Assembly: GCF_016616885.1 (NCBI RefSeq)
Contig: NZ_CP067102.1
Span: 7,406,501-7,470,500 of the forward strand
DNA: 64,000 nucleotides
Direction of reading: 5' to 3'
Source of the DNA: Bradyrhizobium diazoefficiens
GTDB lineage: Bacteria > Pseudomonadota > Alphaproteobacteria > Rhizobiales > Xanthobacteraceae
Part shown: positions 28,318 to 36,571 of the stretch, in pieces
How positions within the stretch are numbered: position 1 is the first letter of the stretch
How the letters are laid out: every line of letters begins with the position of its first letter
Notes under the pieces: generated by a model
Told to the model about the DNA's origin: nothing
Seen by the model: the letters and a program-made list of their open reading frames with translations, nothing else
Database searches by the model: none
Program-made: the position numbers and the translations under genes

Positions 28318-29979
28318 CTACACCTTCCCATCCACCATCACCTCGATCAGCTTGGTCCCCGGCCGGTTGAACGCCGATGCCAGCGTTGCCTTCAATTCGC
28401 GGGGGTCGCCGATCCTGATCGCCTCGCAGCCGAGTGCCTTGGCAACGCCGACGAAATCCACGGGCGGATCGACGAAGTCCATGCCGACGTAATTGTCATC
28501 GCCGTGAAAGGCGAGCAAGCGCTGCTTGATAATGCGGTAGCCGCCATTGTTGGCGATGACGACGTTGAGCGGCAGCTTGTGATGCGCAGCCGTCCACAGC
28601 GACTGGATCGAGTACATCGCGCTGCCGTCGCCTGAGAAGCACACCACGGGGCGGTCCGGATTGGCGATGCTGGCGCCGACCGAGGCCGGCAAGCCCCAGC
28701 CGATACCGCCGGAGGCAAGGCCGTGATAGCCATAGCGATCGCGGTGCGGACGCAGGTTCGCAATCTGGCGGCTGGAGGTGAGGCCTTCGTCGACGAGGAT
28801 CGCATGGTCGGGCATGGCCTCGACCATTTGCAGCACCAGGAAGTCCGGATCGATCGGCGAACGGCTGGCGGCCTTGCTGATCTGCTCGACCAGCGCGGCC
28901 CGCCGCGCGGTCCAGTTCTTCGGCGCAAGCTCGGCGAGACGCTGTTTTGCGCGTTGTGCCAGCGCGGCGCCACCGATCTCCTTCAGCACCGGGAGCAGCG
29001 CGCGCAGCGTTTCCTTCAAATCCGCCTTCAGCGCGATCTCGACGCCGTAGTTCTTGGCGATCTCCCAATCGGCCAGACCGACCTGCACGATGCCAAGACC
29101 ATCTGGCAGCGCATCGACCTCGCTAAAGACCGACATCCGCAGGGGATCGCCGCCGAGTGCGACCAGCAGATCGTAAGGCGCGAGCGTATCGCGCGCGACC
29201 TTCTGCGCGCGCGCCAGCGTGCCGACGAAGCTCGGACTCTCCGAAAGGAAGTGCGAGCCATAGGGCGTCGAAGACTGATAGGCGGCGGCGCCGAGCACCT
29301 CGGCAAGCTCGGCGGCTTCCTTCAGCGCGTCGCTCTTGACGACCTCGTCCATGGTGACGATCACAGGACGCTCGGCCTTCAACAGCCGCGCGGCAAAAGC
29401 CCTGAGCGCTTCGTCCGACGGCTTTACGCGCGCGTCGATCCGGGTGGAGCGGCCGAGATCGATGCCGGCTTCGCTGTTGAGGATGTCGCCCGGCAGCGAG
29501 ATGAACACCGGCCCGGTCGGCGGCGTCATCGCGACCTTGGCAGCGCGGCGCACGATGCGCGGCAAATCCTCCAGCCGCGTCACCTCGACCGCCCATTTTA
29601 CCAGCGGCTCGGCCATACGCACCAACGGGCCATAAAGCACCGGCTCCATCAGGCCATGGCCCTGCTCCTGCTGGCCCGCGGTGAGGATCATCGGCGTGCC
29701 CGTGAACTGGGCGTTGTAGAGCGAACCCATGGCGTTGCCGAGGCCGGGCGCGACATGGACGTTGCAGGCAACGAGCCTGCCGGAGGCGCGGCTGTAGCCG
29801 TCCGCGATCGCCACCACCAGGCTCTCCTGCATCGCCATCACGTAGGTGAGATCAGGGTGGTCCTTCAACGCATGCATGATCGGCAGCTCGGTGGTGCCGG
29901 GATTGCCGAACAGGTGCGTAATGCCCTCGTCCTTGAGCAGCGCGAGAAAGGCGGAGCGGCCGGTGATCTTATTCTTCAT
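28318..29979 (-). CDS. ThDP-dependent 2-oxo acid decarboxylase, benzoylformate decarboxylase-like
   Basis: Cytoplasmic thiamine-diphosphate enzyme, 553 aa from ATG 29979 (GGAGG upstream). N-terminal blocks FGNPGTTELPIMHAL, AMQESLVVAIADGYSRASG (catalytic Glu) and NVHVAPGLGNAMG (His) follow benzoylformate decarboxylase closely. The C-terminal ThDP site is GDGSAMYSIQ with a NNGGY. The Ser that follows NPG in the Pseudomonas enzyme is Thr here. It could act on benzoylformate, phenylpyruvate or a related acid. Acetolactate-synthase-like oxalyl-CoA enzymes are alternatives. An aldehyde dehydrogenase on the same strand 2 kb upstream could take the product. Confidence 0.75.
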   Translation of the reverse strand: MKNKITGRSAFLALLKDEGITHLFGNPGTTELPIMHALKDHPDLTYVMAMQESLVVAIADGYSRASGRLVACNVHVAPGLGNAMGSLYNAQFTGTPMILTAGQQEQGHGLMEPVLYGPLVRMAEPLVKWAVEVTRLEDLPRIVRRAAKVAMTPPTGPVFISLPGDILNSEAGIDLGRSTRIDARVKPSDEALRAFAARLLKAERPVIVTMDEVVKSDALKEAAELAEVLGAAAYQSSTPYGSHFLSESPSFVGTLARAQKVARDTLAPYDLLVALGGDPLRMSVFSEVDALPDGLGIVQVGLADWEIAKNYGVEIALKADLKETLRALLPVLKEIGGAALAQRAKQRLAELAPKNWTARRAALVEQISKAASRSPIDPDFLVLQMVEAMPDHAILVDEGLTSSRQIANLRPHRDRYGYHGLASGGIGWGLPASVGASIANPDRPVVCFSGDGSAMYSIQSLWTAAHHKLPLNVVIANNGGYRIIKQRLLAFHGDDNYVGMDFVDPPVDFVGVAKALGCEAIRIGDPRELKATLASAFNRPGTKLIEVMVDGKV

Positions 29980-30086
29980 GCTTCCTCCAGGAGCGGACGT
30001 TGCCGCAAGGACCGAGAGCATGATGGCCGACGTTTTGGGGGACGCGCAAGGAAGTGCAGTCATGGCTGCATTGCGCGGCCGAGGAG

Positions 30087-30590
30087 CTACATCTCCTCGC
30101 GCCCCAATTCGAACGGGTCCTCGCCGCCGGCGCGCTTCTTCTTTTTCGAGCGCTGCCAGACCACGCCGGGAAAGCCCTTCAACGGCACCAGCGGCTCGCC
30201 GGTATAGGCCCATTCCTGCAGCTCCTCGATCGCGATGTGATAGAGCGGCTGGCGCCCGGTGCGCTCCTTGAAGAGCGCGCGCGGGATATTGACCATGTGC
30301 GGACCGCGCGGGCGCTCATAGGCAATCGGCGTGCCGCAATGCGAGCAGAAGCTGCGCGCGGTCTTGGTCGCCTTGTCCTCATAACGGGTCAGCGCGGTCT
30401 TGCCGGAGGTGATGCGAAACCGCTTCTTCCAGCTGCCGACATAGGTGGCGTAGGCCGCGCCATGGGCGCGGCGGCTGGCGGCGGAGTGATCGTGCCAGGC
30501 CCAGCGTGCGGGAACGTCGATCTCGAAGGTGACCTTGCCGCAGAGGCACTGGCCGGCGGCGGTTCCTGCGGCGACTGCGGCTTTGGCCAT
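30087..30590 (-). CDS. GFA family zinc protein
   Basis: 167-residue member of the glutathione-dependent formaldehyde-activating (GFA/CENP-V) family. Zinc cysteines are visible as QCLCGKVTFEI near the N terminus and FCSHCGTPI further on. Biochemical function in this family is mostly unproven, and the formaldehyde-glutathione activity should not be assumed. The C-terminus is rich in Lys and Arg (KKKKRAGG). It lies 107 bp upstream of the ThDP enzyme in the same direction. Confidence 0.85.
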   Translation of the reverse strand: MAKAAVAAGTAAGQCLCGKVTFEIDVPARWAWHDHSAASRRAHGAAYATYVGSWKKRFRITSGKTALTRYEDKATKTARSFCSHCGTPIAYERPRGPHMVNIPRALFKERTGRQPLYHIAIEELQEWAYTGEPLVPLKGFPGVVWQRSKKKKRAGGEDPFELGREEM

Positions 30591-30632
30591 GGTGTCTCCC
30601 CACCGTCATTGCGAAAACAACAATACACAATT

Positions 30633-30738
30633 GTCATTCCGGGACGCGCCGAAAGGCGCGGCCCCGGAATCCATCGAGCGGCAGACCAGGACGTGAAATG
30701 GATTCCGGCTTCGATGCTGCGCATCGCCCCGGAATGAC
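30633..30738. repeat. palindromic intergenic repeat, family B copy 1
   Basis: A roughly 106-bp element bounded by GTCATTCCGGG and CCCCGGAATGAC in inverted orientation, with an inner GCATCG...-type palindrome. Other copies are at 34911-35014 and 57880-57964. This one lies between two minus-strand genes, 8 bp downstream of the Old Yellow Enzyme stop. Confidence 0.85.
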
Positions 30739-30746
30739 GGGAGAGG

Positions 30747-31874
30747 TCAGGCCGGCGTCAGCTCATCGTACGCAGGATAATCCGTATATCCCTTCTCCTC
30801 GCCACCATAGAACGTCGCACGGTTGTACGGCGTGATCGGATAGTCCTGGTCAAGCCGCCGCGGCAGATCGGGGTTGGAGATGAAGATGCGACCGAAGGCG
30901 ATGATGTCGGCGTGGCCGTCGGCGACCGCCGCGTTCGCGGTCTCACCGGTGAAACCACCCGCGGTCATCAGCACGCCGCTGTAGTGCGGACGGAACAGCA
31001 CCATGGCCGACGGCACGTTCTCCCAGTGGACGTCGGCGCGGCCGGCGCCGCTGGAGCGCGGCTCGATGAAGTGGAGATAGGCAAGACCGAACTTGTCGAG
31101 CGCTTTCACCACGTGGGTGTAGAGCGGCATCGGGTCGGGCTCGCCGGAATCGTTGGCGATGCCATGCGGCGACAGGCGCACGCCGACGCGGTTGGCGCCC
31201 CAGACGTCGATCGCGGCCTGCGCGACTTCCATCAGAAGCCTCGCGCGGTTCTCGATGGAGCCACCATATTGATCGGTGCGCTGATTGCTGCGCGACTGCA
31301 AGAACTGCTCGAGCAGATAGCCGTTGGCGCCGTGAATCTCGACGCCGTCGAAGCCGGCGGAGAGCGCATTCTTGGCGCCCTGCCGGAACGCCTCGACGAT
31401 GCCCTTGACCTCGTCGGTCTCCAGCGCACGCGGCGTCTCGTAGTCGGCGAGTTTGCCGTCGGCGGTCATCGCTTTCATGCCTTGGGCCTTGATCGCGATC
31501 GCCGAGGCCGAGACCGGCGGCTGGCCGCCATGATAGGACGAATGCGAGACGCGGCCGACATGCCAGAGCTGAAGGAAGATGATGCCGCCCTTGGCATGCA
31601 CGGCATCAACCACCTTGCGCCAGCCGGCAATCTGCGCCTCCGAATAGATGCCGGGCGTCGCCGGATTGCCGCGGCCGTGCGAGAGCACGGGCGAAGCTTC
31701 AGCGATGATCAGGCCGCCTTCCGTCGCGCGCTGACCGTAGTATTCGGCGTTGAGCGGCCGCGGCGAAAAGCTCTCCCGCTCCGCCCGCATGCGCGTCAGC
31801 GGCGCCATCGCGACGCGATGTGCGAGCTTGTACGGACCGACCTGCAACGGTTTGAACAACGCCTCGAATTTCAT
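30747..31874 (-). CDS. Old Yellow Enzyme family alkene reductase (NemA-like)
   Basis: FMN-dependent NAD(P)H:flavin oxidoreductase that reduces activated C=C bonds or nitro compounds. The barrel shows HRVAMAPLTRMRA, the substrate-binding His-Asn pair in FDGVEIHGANGYLLEQF, RSNQRTDQYGGSIENRARL and a C-terminal FGRIFISNPDLP. The 375 residues are normal. Aldehyde dehydrogenase and SDR genes lie close by, so it may belong to a shared catabolic block. Confidence 0.9.
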   Translation of the reverse strand: MKFEALFKPLQVGPYKLAHRVAMAPLTRMRAERESFSPRPLNAEYYGQRATEGGLIIAEASPVLSHGRGNPATPGIYSEAQIAGWRKVVDAVHAKGGIIFLQLWHVGRVSHSSYHGGQPPVSASAIAIKAQGMKAMTADGKLADYETPRALETDEVKGIVEAFRQGAKNALSAGFDGVEIHGANGYLLEQFLQSRSNQRTDQYGGSIENRARLLMEVAQAAIDVWGANRVGVRLSPHGIANDSGEPDPMPLYTHVVKALDKFGLAYLHFIEPRSSGAGRADVHWENVPSAMVLFRPHYSGVLMTAGGFTGETANAAVADGHADIIAFGRIFISNPDLPRRLDQDYPITPYNRATFYGGEEKGYTDYPAYDELTPA

Positions 31875-31916
31875 GTGGGCCCCGGATGTCTATGAAAGGA
31901 TGCGGATCATATAGCG

Positions 31917-31947
31917 AGGGGCGGCCACCGGAAAAGGCGCCGCCCCT
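31917..31947 (-). terminator. stem-loop after the aldehyde dehydrogenase gene
   Basis: AGGGGCGGC (31917-31925) pairs perfectly with GCCGCCCCT (31939-31947), a 9-bp stem with a 13-base loop, 46 bp downstream of the aldehyde dehydrogenase stop. It is followed on the minus strand by CGCTATATGAT rather than a T-run, so termination may be partial. Confidence 0.45.
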
Positions 31948-31993
31948 GCAGAATTAGATATTCCCTCGCGCGGAACGCGGAAGAGGACAGGCC

Positions 31994-33490
31994 TTACGCC
32001 GTCTTGATCCAGACGGCCTTCACGTTGAGATATTCCTCGACATGCTGCTTGCCGGACTCGCGCCCGTAGCCGCTCATCTTGTAGCCACCGAAGGGCACGG
32101 CCGGGTCCATCGCCTGGTAGCAATTCACCCACACCGACCCGGCGCGCAGCGATTTGGCAACCGCATGCGCCTTGCTGACGTCACGCGTCCACAGGCCCGA
32201 GCCGAGGCCGAACGTGGTGTTGTTGGCACGCTTGACCAGCTCATCCATGTCCTTGAATGCGATCGCGGAGATGACTGGACCGAAGATCTCCTCCTGCGCG
32301 ATGCGCATGTTGTCCTGGACACCCGCAAACACCGTCGGCGAGACGAAGAAGCCCTTCGACAGCGCACCTTCGGTGACGCGGCCGCCGCCGGCGAGCGCTC
32401 GCGCGCCTTCCTTCTGGCCGATTTCGAGATAGCCGGTGACGCGCTCGAGCTGCTGCTCGGAGACCAGCGGGCCGATCTGGGTATTCGGATCGAGGCCGTT
32501 GCCGACCTGCAACTTCTTGCCGAACTCGGCGACACGGCCGACGAACTCCTCGTAGATCGACTGCTCGACGAACAGGCGCGTGCCGGCGCTGCAGATCTGG
32601 CCAGAGTTGGCGAACACCGCCATCGCGGCGCCCGGCACGGCGGCATCGAGATCGGCGTCGGCGAACACGATATCCGGCGACTTGCCGCCGAGCTCGAGCG
32701 AGACGCGCTTGAGGTTGCCGGCCGAGGCACGAATGATCGACTGGCCCGTGACGTGGGAGCCGGTGAAGGCGACCTTGTCGACGTCATGATGCGAAGCGAG
32801 CGCCGCGCCCGCGGTCTCACCATAGCCGGGCACCACGTTGACGACGCCAGGCGGAATGCCGGCCTCCATCGCAAGCTCGGCGATACGCAGCGAGGTCAGC
32901 GGCGCCTCTTCGGCGGGCTTGAGCACCACGGTGCAGCCGGTCGCGATCGCCGGGCCGATCTTCCAAAGCGTCGCGGTGAGCGGGCCGTTCCAGGGAATGA
33001 TGGCGCCGACGACACCGACGGGCTCCTTCAGCGTGTAGGAGAAAATCTCGCCGGGCAGCGAGTTCTCGATAGTCTCGCCATGGATCGCGGTGGTCTGGCC
33101 GGCGTAATAGCGCAGCATGCCGACGGCGCGCAGGCGATAGGCGCGGGTGCGGCTGAGCGGTGCGCCCATGTCGAGGGTATCGAGCTGCGACAATTCGTCG
33201 AAATTCTTCTCGACGAGATCGGCGAGCTTGAGCAGCAGGTTCTGCCGCTCGAACGGCTTGACCTTGCTCCAGGGACCTTCGAAGGCACGGCGGGCGGCGG
33301 CGACCGCACGGTCGATGTCCTCCTTGTCGCCTTCGGCAACGGTTGCGAGCAGTTCGCCGGTGGCGGGATTGTGGGTCTCGAAGCGCTTGCCGGAAGCGGC
33401 ATCCACCCACTTCCCGTCGATCAGCATCTGCTTGTAGGACCCGTTGGCGAACGGATGGCGCGTGATCGGAATAGCCTGCGATACAGCCAT
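31994..33490 (-). CDS. NAD(P)-dependent aldehyde dehydrogenase
   Basis: 498-residue ALDH superfamily enzyme oxidising an aldehyde to its acid. The catalytic Glu is in LELGGKSPD and the nucleophilic Cys in NSGQICSAGTR. The cofactor-binding IPWNGPL and FTGSHVTG are also present. It is divergent from an SDR gene across 186 bp. The substrate is unknown. An aldehyde from the ThDP decarboxylase is possible. Confidence 0.93.
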   Translation of the reverse strand: MAVSQAIPITRHPFANGSYKQMLIDGKWVDAASGKRFETHNPATGELLATVAEGDKEDIDRAVAAARRAFEGPWSKVKPFERQNLLLKLADLVEKNFDELSQLDTLDMGAPLSRTRAYRLRAVGMLRYYAGQTTAIHGETIENSLPGEIFSYTLKEPVGVVGAIIPWNGPLTATLWKIGPAIATGCTVVLKPAEEAPLTSLRIAELAMEAGIPPGVVNVVPGYGETAGAALASHHDVDKVAFTGSHVTGQSIIRASAGNLKRVSLELGGKSPDIVFADADLDAAVPGAAMAVFANSGQICSAGTRLFVEQSIYEEFVGRVAEFGKKLQVGNGLDPNTQIGPLVSEQQLERVTGYLEIGQKEGARALAGGGRVTEGALSKGFFVSPTVFAGVQDNMRIAQEEIFGPVISAIAFKDMDELVKRANNTTFGLGSGLWTRDVSKAHAVAKSLRAGSVWVNCYQAMDPAVPFGGYKMSGYGRESGKQHVEEYLNVKAVWIKTA

Positions 33491-33676
33491 GGCTGCACTC
33501 CCTAGGTAGGTGATTGATTGGGTTCGATCTGGGCGGGATCGTTAAGTCAAACAGAATACAGCGGCGCCTGAAGGGCGTAAAGTCGGCGTGGAACGAAGCC
33601 CTGCCATGCCGACTTGTGCAGGGTCGCGCGAGCGCCATGTTATAGCTCGATCAAGATCCAGTTCCGGAGAACAGTC

Positions 33677-34522
33677 ATGTCGCATCCTGTCATCGCCAAG
33701 GACAACGTCGCCGTGATCACCGGGGGCGCATCCGGCATCGGTCTTGCGGCGGCAACAGCGTTTGCGCGCGCCGGCATGAAGGTGTGCATCGTCGACGTCG
33801 ACGAGGGACGGCTGGCGGAGGCCGCAACAAAACTGTCATCGATTGTGGGCGCAGCCAATGTGATGACGTCCGCGGTCGATGTCAGCCGGATCGAGAGCGT
33901 GACGGAACTGGAACGCGCCGTGGGCGCGCATTTCGGCGGCACGGACCTGCTCATGAACAATGCCGGCATCCAGCCAGGCAGCACATTGTTCGGCGTATCA
34001 GACAATTGGCAGCGCATCATCGGCGTCAACATGTGGGGCATCATCAACGGCGCGCGGATTTTCGCACCCAACATGATCGCGCGCGGCAAGGCCGGCCTGA
34101 TCATCAACACCGGCTCCAAGCAGGGCATCACCACCCCGCCCGGCGATCCCGCCTACAACGTCTCCAAGGCCGGCGTGAAGGCTTTTACGGAAGCGCTTCA
34201 GCATGAGCTGCGCAACATGAAAGACTGCCACGTCACCGCGCATCTGCTGATCCCCGGCTTCGTGTTCACCGGGCTCACCGCCAAGGGCCGCACCGAAAAG
34301 CCGGCCGGCGCGTGGACGCCGGAGCAGACCGTCGATTTCATGATCGCGCGGCTTGAGGCCGGCGATTTCTACATTCTCTGCCCCGATAACGACGTGCCGC
34401 GCGCGCTCGACGAGAAGCGCATGCTGTGGGCCGCCGGCGACGTCGTCGAGAACCGCCCGCCGTTGTCGCGCTGGCATCCGGATTATGCGGATGCGTTCGC
34501 GAAGTTCGTGAAGGGGGAGTAG
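33677..34522 (+). CDS. short-chain dehydrogenase/reductase
   Basis: Classical SDR, 281 aa from ATG 33677. The cofactor motif TGGASGIG, NNAG (LMNNAGIQPG), catalytic Ser in INTGSKQG and Tyr-Lys in YNVSK are all intact. An Asp at the end of the second strand (CIVDVDEG) suggests NAD preference. A relatively long C-terminal part (about 50 residues after the core) includes AGDFYILCPDNDVPR. It is divergent from the aldehyde dehydrogenase gene. Confidence 0.92.
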   Translation: MSHPVIAKDNVAVITGGASGIGLAAATAFARAGMKVCIVDVDEGRLAEAATKLSSIVGAANVMTSAVDVSRIESVTELERAVGAHFGGTDLLMNNAGIQPGSTLFGVSDNWQRIIGVNMWGIINGARIFAPNMIARGKAGLIINTGSKQGITTPPGDPAYNVSKAGVKAFTEALQHELRNMKDCHVTAHLLIPGFVFTGLTAKGRTEKPAGAWTPEQTVDFMIARLEAGDFYILCPDNDVPRALDEKRMLWAAGDVVENRPPLSRWHPDYADAFAKFVKGE

Positions 34523-34530
34523 CTGTCAGA

Positions 34531-34633
34531 CCCTCATGGTGAGGAGCGCAGAGCGCGTCTCGAACCATGAAGGCCCGTCTCGGGCCTCGATCCTTCGAGA
34601 CGCCCGCTTCCAGCGGGCTCCTCAGGATGAGGG
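34531..34633. repeat. palindromic intergenic repeat, family C copy 1
   Basis: A roughly 103-bp element starting CCCTCATGGTGAGGAGC and ending GGCTCCTCAGGATGAGGG. It ends 2 bp before the stop of the zinc-ribbon gene and lies between convergent genes. Related elements are at 41987-42132 and 54398-54449. Confidence 0.75.
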
Positions 34634-34635
34634 AT

Positions 34636-34842
34636 TTAGAGCGTCTCTTGCTGGTGCCCGCAATTCTTGCAGGCGAACTTGACGCGGCTCTGGCCTTTCT
34701 CCGCCTGGACCCGGTTTGGCGCGCCGCACTTGCCGCAGACGGCCTCGATGCGGGTCATGCCGTGCTTGACGACGATGGTCTTCTTTTCCATCGATTCGCG
34801 GATCAGGCGCTCGGCCTCCTCACGCAGGGATTGTTTCGACAA
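34636..34842 (-). CDS. small zinc-ribbon protein, 68 aa
   Basis: Short basic protein with an N-terminal charged helix (about residues 1-25) and a C-terminal four-cysteine ribbon, CGKCGAPN and CKNCGHQ, 19 residues apart. This pattern binds one zinc and is common in small nucleic-acid or chaperone-associated proteins. Function unknown. It lies downstream of the Rieske operon, separated by a family B repeat. Confidence 0.72.
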   Translation of the reverse strand: MSKQSLREEAERLIRESMEKKTIVVKHGMTRIEAVCGKCGAPNRVQAEKGQSRVKFACKNCGHQQETL

Positions 34843-34910
34843 CGCTCGTCTCCGCCTCTGAAAGCGCGAGAGCCATATCGCACTTGCGTTCGAATCTCAA
34901 TGCGTGATCC

Positions 34911-35014
34911 GTCATTCCGGGATGGTCCGAAGGACCAGACCTCAGGTGAGCAATTGCGCACCGGGGAATCTCGAGATTCCGGGTTCATTCGCTTCGCGAA
35001 CGCCCCGGAATGAC
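34911..35014. repeat. palindromic intergenic repeat, family B copy 2
   Basis: Bounded by GTCATTCCGGG and CCCCGGAATGAC. The interior holds the small palindromes GGTCCGAAGGACC and TCGCTTCGCGA. It lies between two minus-strand genes, 11 bp downstream of the Rieske protein stop. Confidence 0.85.
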
Positions 35015-35025
35015 GGTGTGTGATT

Positions 35026-35439
35026 TCAGACCTCGACAATCACATAACTGTCCTCGACATGCACCGGAAACGTCTCGGCGACATACGGGCCTTTCTGCAG
35101 TTCGTCACCGCGTTCCACCGCAACCGGATATGACCGGATATTGAAGCGTTTGGGATCGAACCAGGACTGGCCGTTGCGCATGTCGAATTCCCAGCCGTGC
35201 CAGGGACATCGCAGCATCTCGCCGACGCGCGAGCGCTGGTAGACGCCGGGCTCGGGTGAGGTCAGCCGCGCCACGCAAGCCGCCTTTTCCAGCGGCGCGC
35301 CTTCGTGCGGGCAGCGGTTCAACAGCGCAAAGAACTCGCCGTTGACGTGGAACACGACAATATCGCGGCCCGCGATGTCGACGACCTTGTTGCCGCCGGG
35401 CGGGATCTCGCTGGTTCGCGCGACGATATGACGGGCCAT
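35026..35439 (-). CDS. Rieske [2Fe-2S] ferredoxin-like protein
   Basis: 137-residue stand-alone Rieske domain. The cluster ligands are Cys-x-His in NRCPHEGAPL and Cys-x2-His in LRCPWHGWEFD. No oxygenase catalytic domain is attached and none is encoded in the window. Its gene starts 5 bp after the stop of an amidohydrolase gene and is the third of a three-gene unit, so it probably passes electrons to an unlinked oxygenase acting on the same pathway. Confidence 0.9.
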   Translation of the reverse strand: MARHIVARTSEIPPGGNKVVDIAGRDIVVFHVNGEFFALLNRCPHEGAPLEKAACVARLTSPEPGVYQRSRVGEMLRCPWHGWEFDMRNGQSWFDPKRFNIRSYPVAVERGDELQKGPYVAETFPVHVEDSYVIVEV

Positions 35440-35444
35440 GTTGA

Positions 35445-36557
35445 TCAGAACTTGTAGACCGCTCGCGCATTGGTGCTAAAGATCTTCTTGCGCTCGGCCT
35501 CCGTCAGCGGCGTCTTGAAGGCGAAGCGCGGATCGTCGAAATCCCAGTGCGGATAATCCGACGAGAACAAGAGGCGATCGACGCCGACCCATTCGATCAG
35601 CGAGCGCAGATGCCGGGCTTCGTCGGGCTCGTCGATCGGCTGGGTCGTGAACCAGAAATGTTCGCGGACATATTCCGACGGCTTGCGCTTGAGATGCGGC
35701 ACCTCGCTGCGGAACCGCTCGAAATGCTGGTCCATCCGCCACACCGCCGACGGGATCCAGCCGAAGCCGCCCTCGATGAAGACGATCTTCAGTTTTGGAA
35801 ACCGCTCCGGCACGCCCTCGATCACGAGGCTGGCAAGCTGCGCCGCGATGGTGTGTGCGTTGGACTGGTGCTCCTCGACGTAATAAGACGGCCAGCCGCC
35901 GCCGGTCGGCGCGTGGCCGCCATAGCCACCGACATGGATGCCGAGCGGCAAGTCCAGCGCCTGCGCGCGCTCGTAGATCGGCCAGTAGCGGCGGCGGCCG
36001 AGCGGCTCGTTGGCGCGGGGCGAGACGTTGATCTGGATGTATTCGCCGATCTTTGCACAACGCTCGATCTCGGCGATCGCGAGATCCGTGCCGTCCTGCC
36101 CGACCAGGATCGAGGCCTTCAGGCGCGGATCCCGGTGCGACCAGAACGCCAGCTGCCAGTCGTTGATGGCGCGCTGGATTGCGGCGCCGAATTCCAGGTT
36201 CTGCTGCGAGAAGATGAAGAGATCGAGCACCTGCAAGATTCCGAACTCGACATCGAGCGGATCGAGATGCTGCTTCTGCATGAAAGCAAGGTCGGAACCG
36301 GGTGGCCCGCCGGTCGGCGGCCAGGCATCGCGCCGCGCGATCAGCGGCGAGGAGCGTGGATAGGGTGTGGTGAAGAGATAGGGCGTGCGCAGATGGCTGC
36401 CATATTCCTTCAGATGCTGCTGCCAGCGTTTCGGCAGGAACTCGTTGAGATCGTCGACCGAGTGCAGGCTCGGATGCACGTCGCAATCGACGATGCGCAG
36501 CCGCGAGGCGGCGGGCTTCTCGTCGTCACGCAGCGGACGGTCGATGACTTCACTCAT
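35445..36557 (-). CDS. amidohydrolase-2 family protein (ACMSD-like), B
   Basis: TIM-barrel metal enzyme of the amidohydrolase-2 group, whose members hydrolyse or decarboxylate aromatic-derived acids. Seen are the N-terminal metal motif VDCDVHPSL, a central EYIQINVSPRANEPLGRR, LGIHVGGYGG and the late acidic residue in FSSDYPHWDFD. ATG 36557 (370 aa) has AGGAGG upstream. It is paralogous to the next gene upstream (36572), with 14 bp between them, and is followed by a Rieske gene. Confidence 0.87.
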   Translation of the reverse strand: MSEVIDRPLRDDEKPAASRLRIVDCDVHPSLHSVDDLNEFLPKRWQQHLKEYGSHLRTPYLFTTPYPRSSPLIARRDAWPPTGGPPGSDLAFMQKQHLDPLDVEFGILQVLDLFIFSQQNLEFGAAIQRAINDWQLAFWSHRDPRLKASILVGQDGTDLAIAEIERCAKIGEYIQINVSPRANEPLGRRRYWPIYERAQALDLPLGIHVGGYGGHAPTGGGWPSYYVEEHQSNAHTIAAQLASLVIEGVPERFPKLKIVFIEGGFGWIPSAVWRMDQHFERFRSEVPHLKRKPSEYVREHFWFTTQPIDEPDEARHLRSLIEWVGVDRLLFSSDYPHWDFDDPRFAFKTPLTEAERKKIFSTNARAVYKF

Positions 36558-36571
36558 GCGAACCTCCTGGA

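Noticed and set aside
28723..30207. Plus-strand frame of 494 codons opposite the ThDP enzyme
   Set aside because: Shadow of a strongly supported decarboxylase gene.
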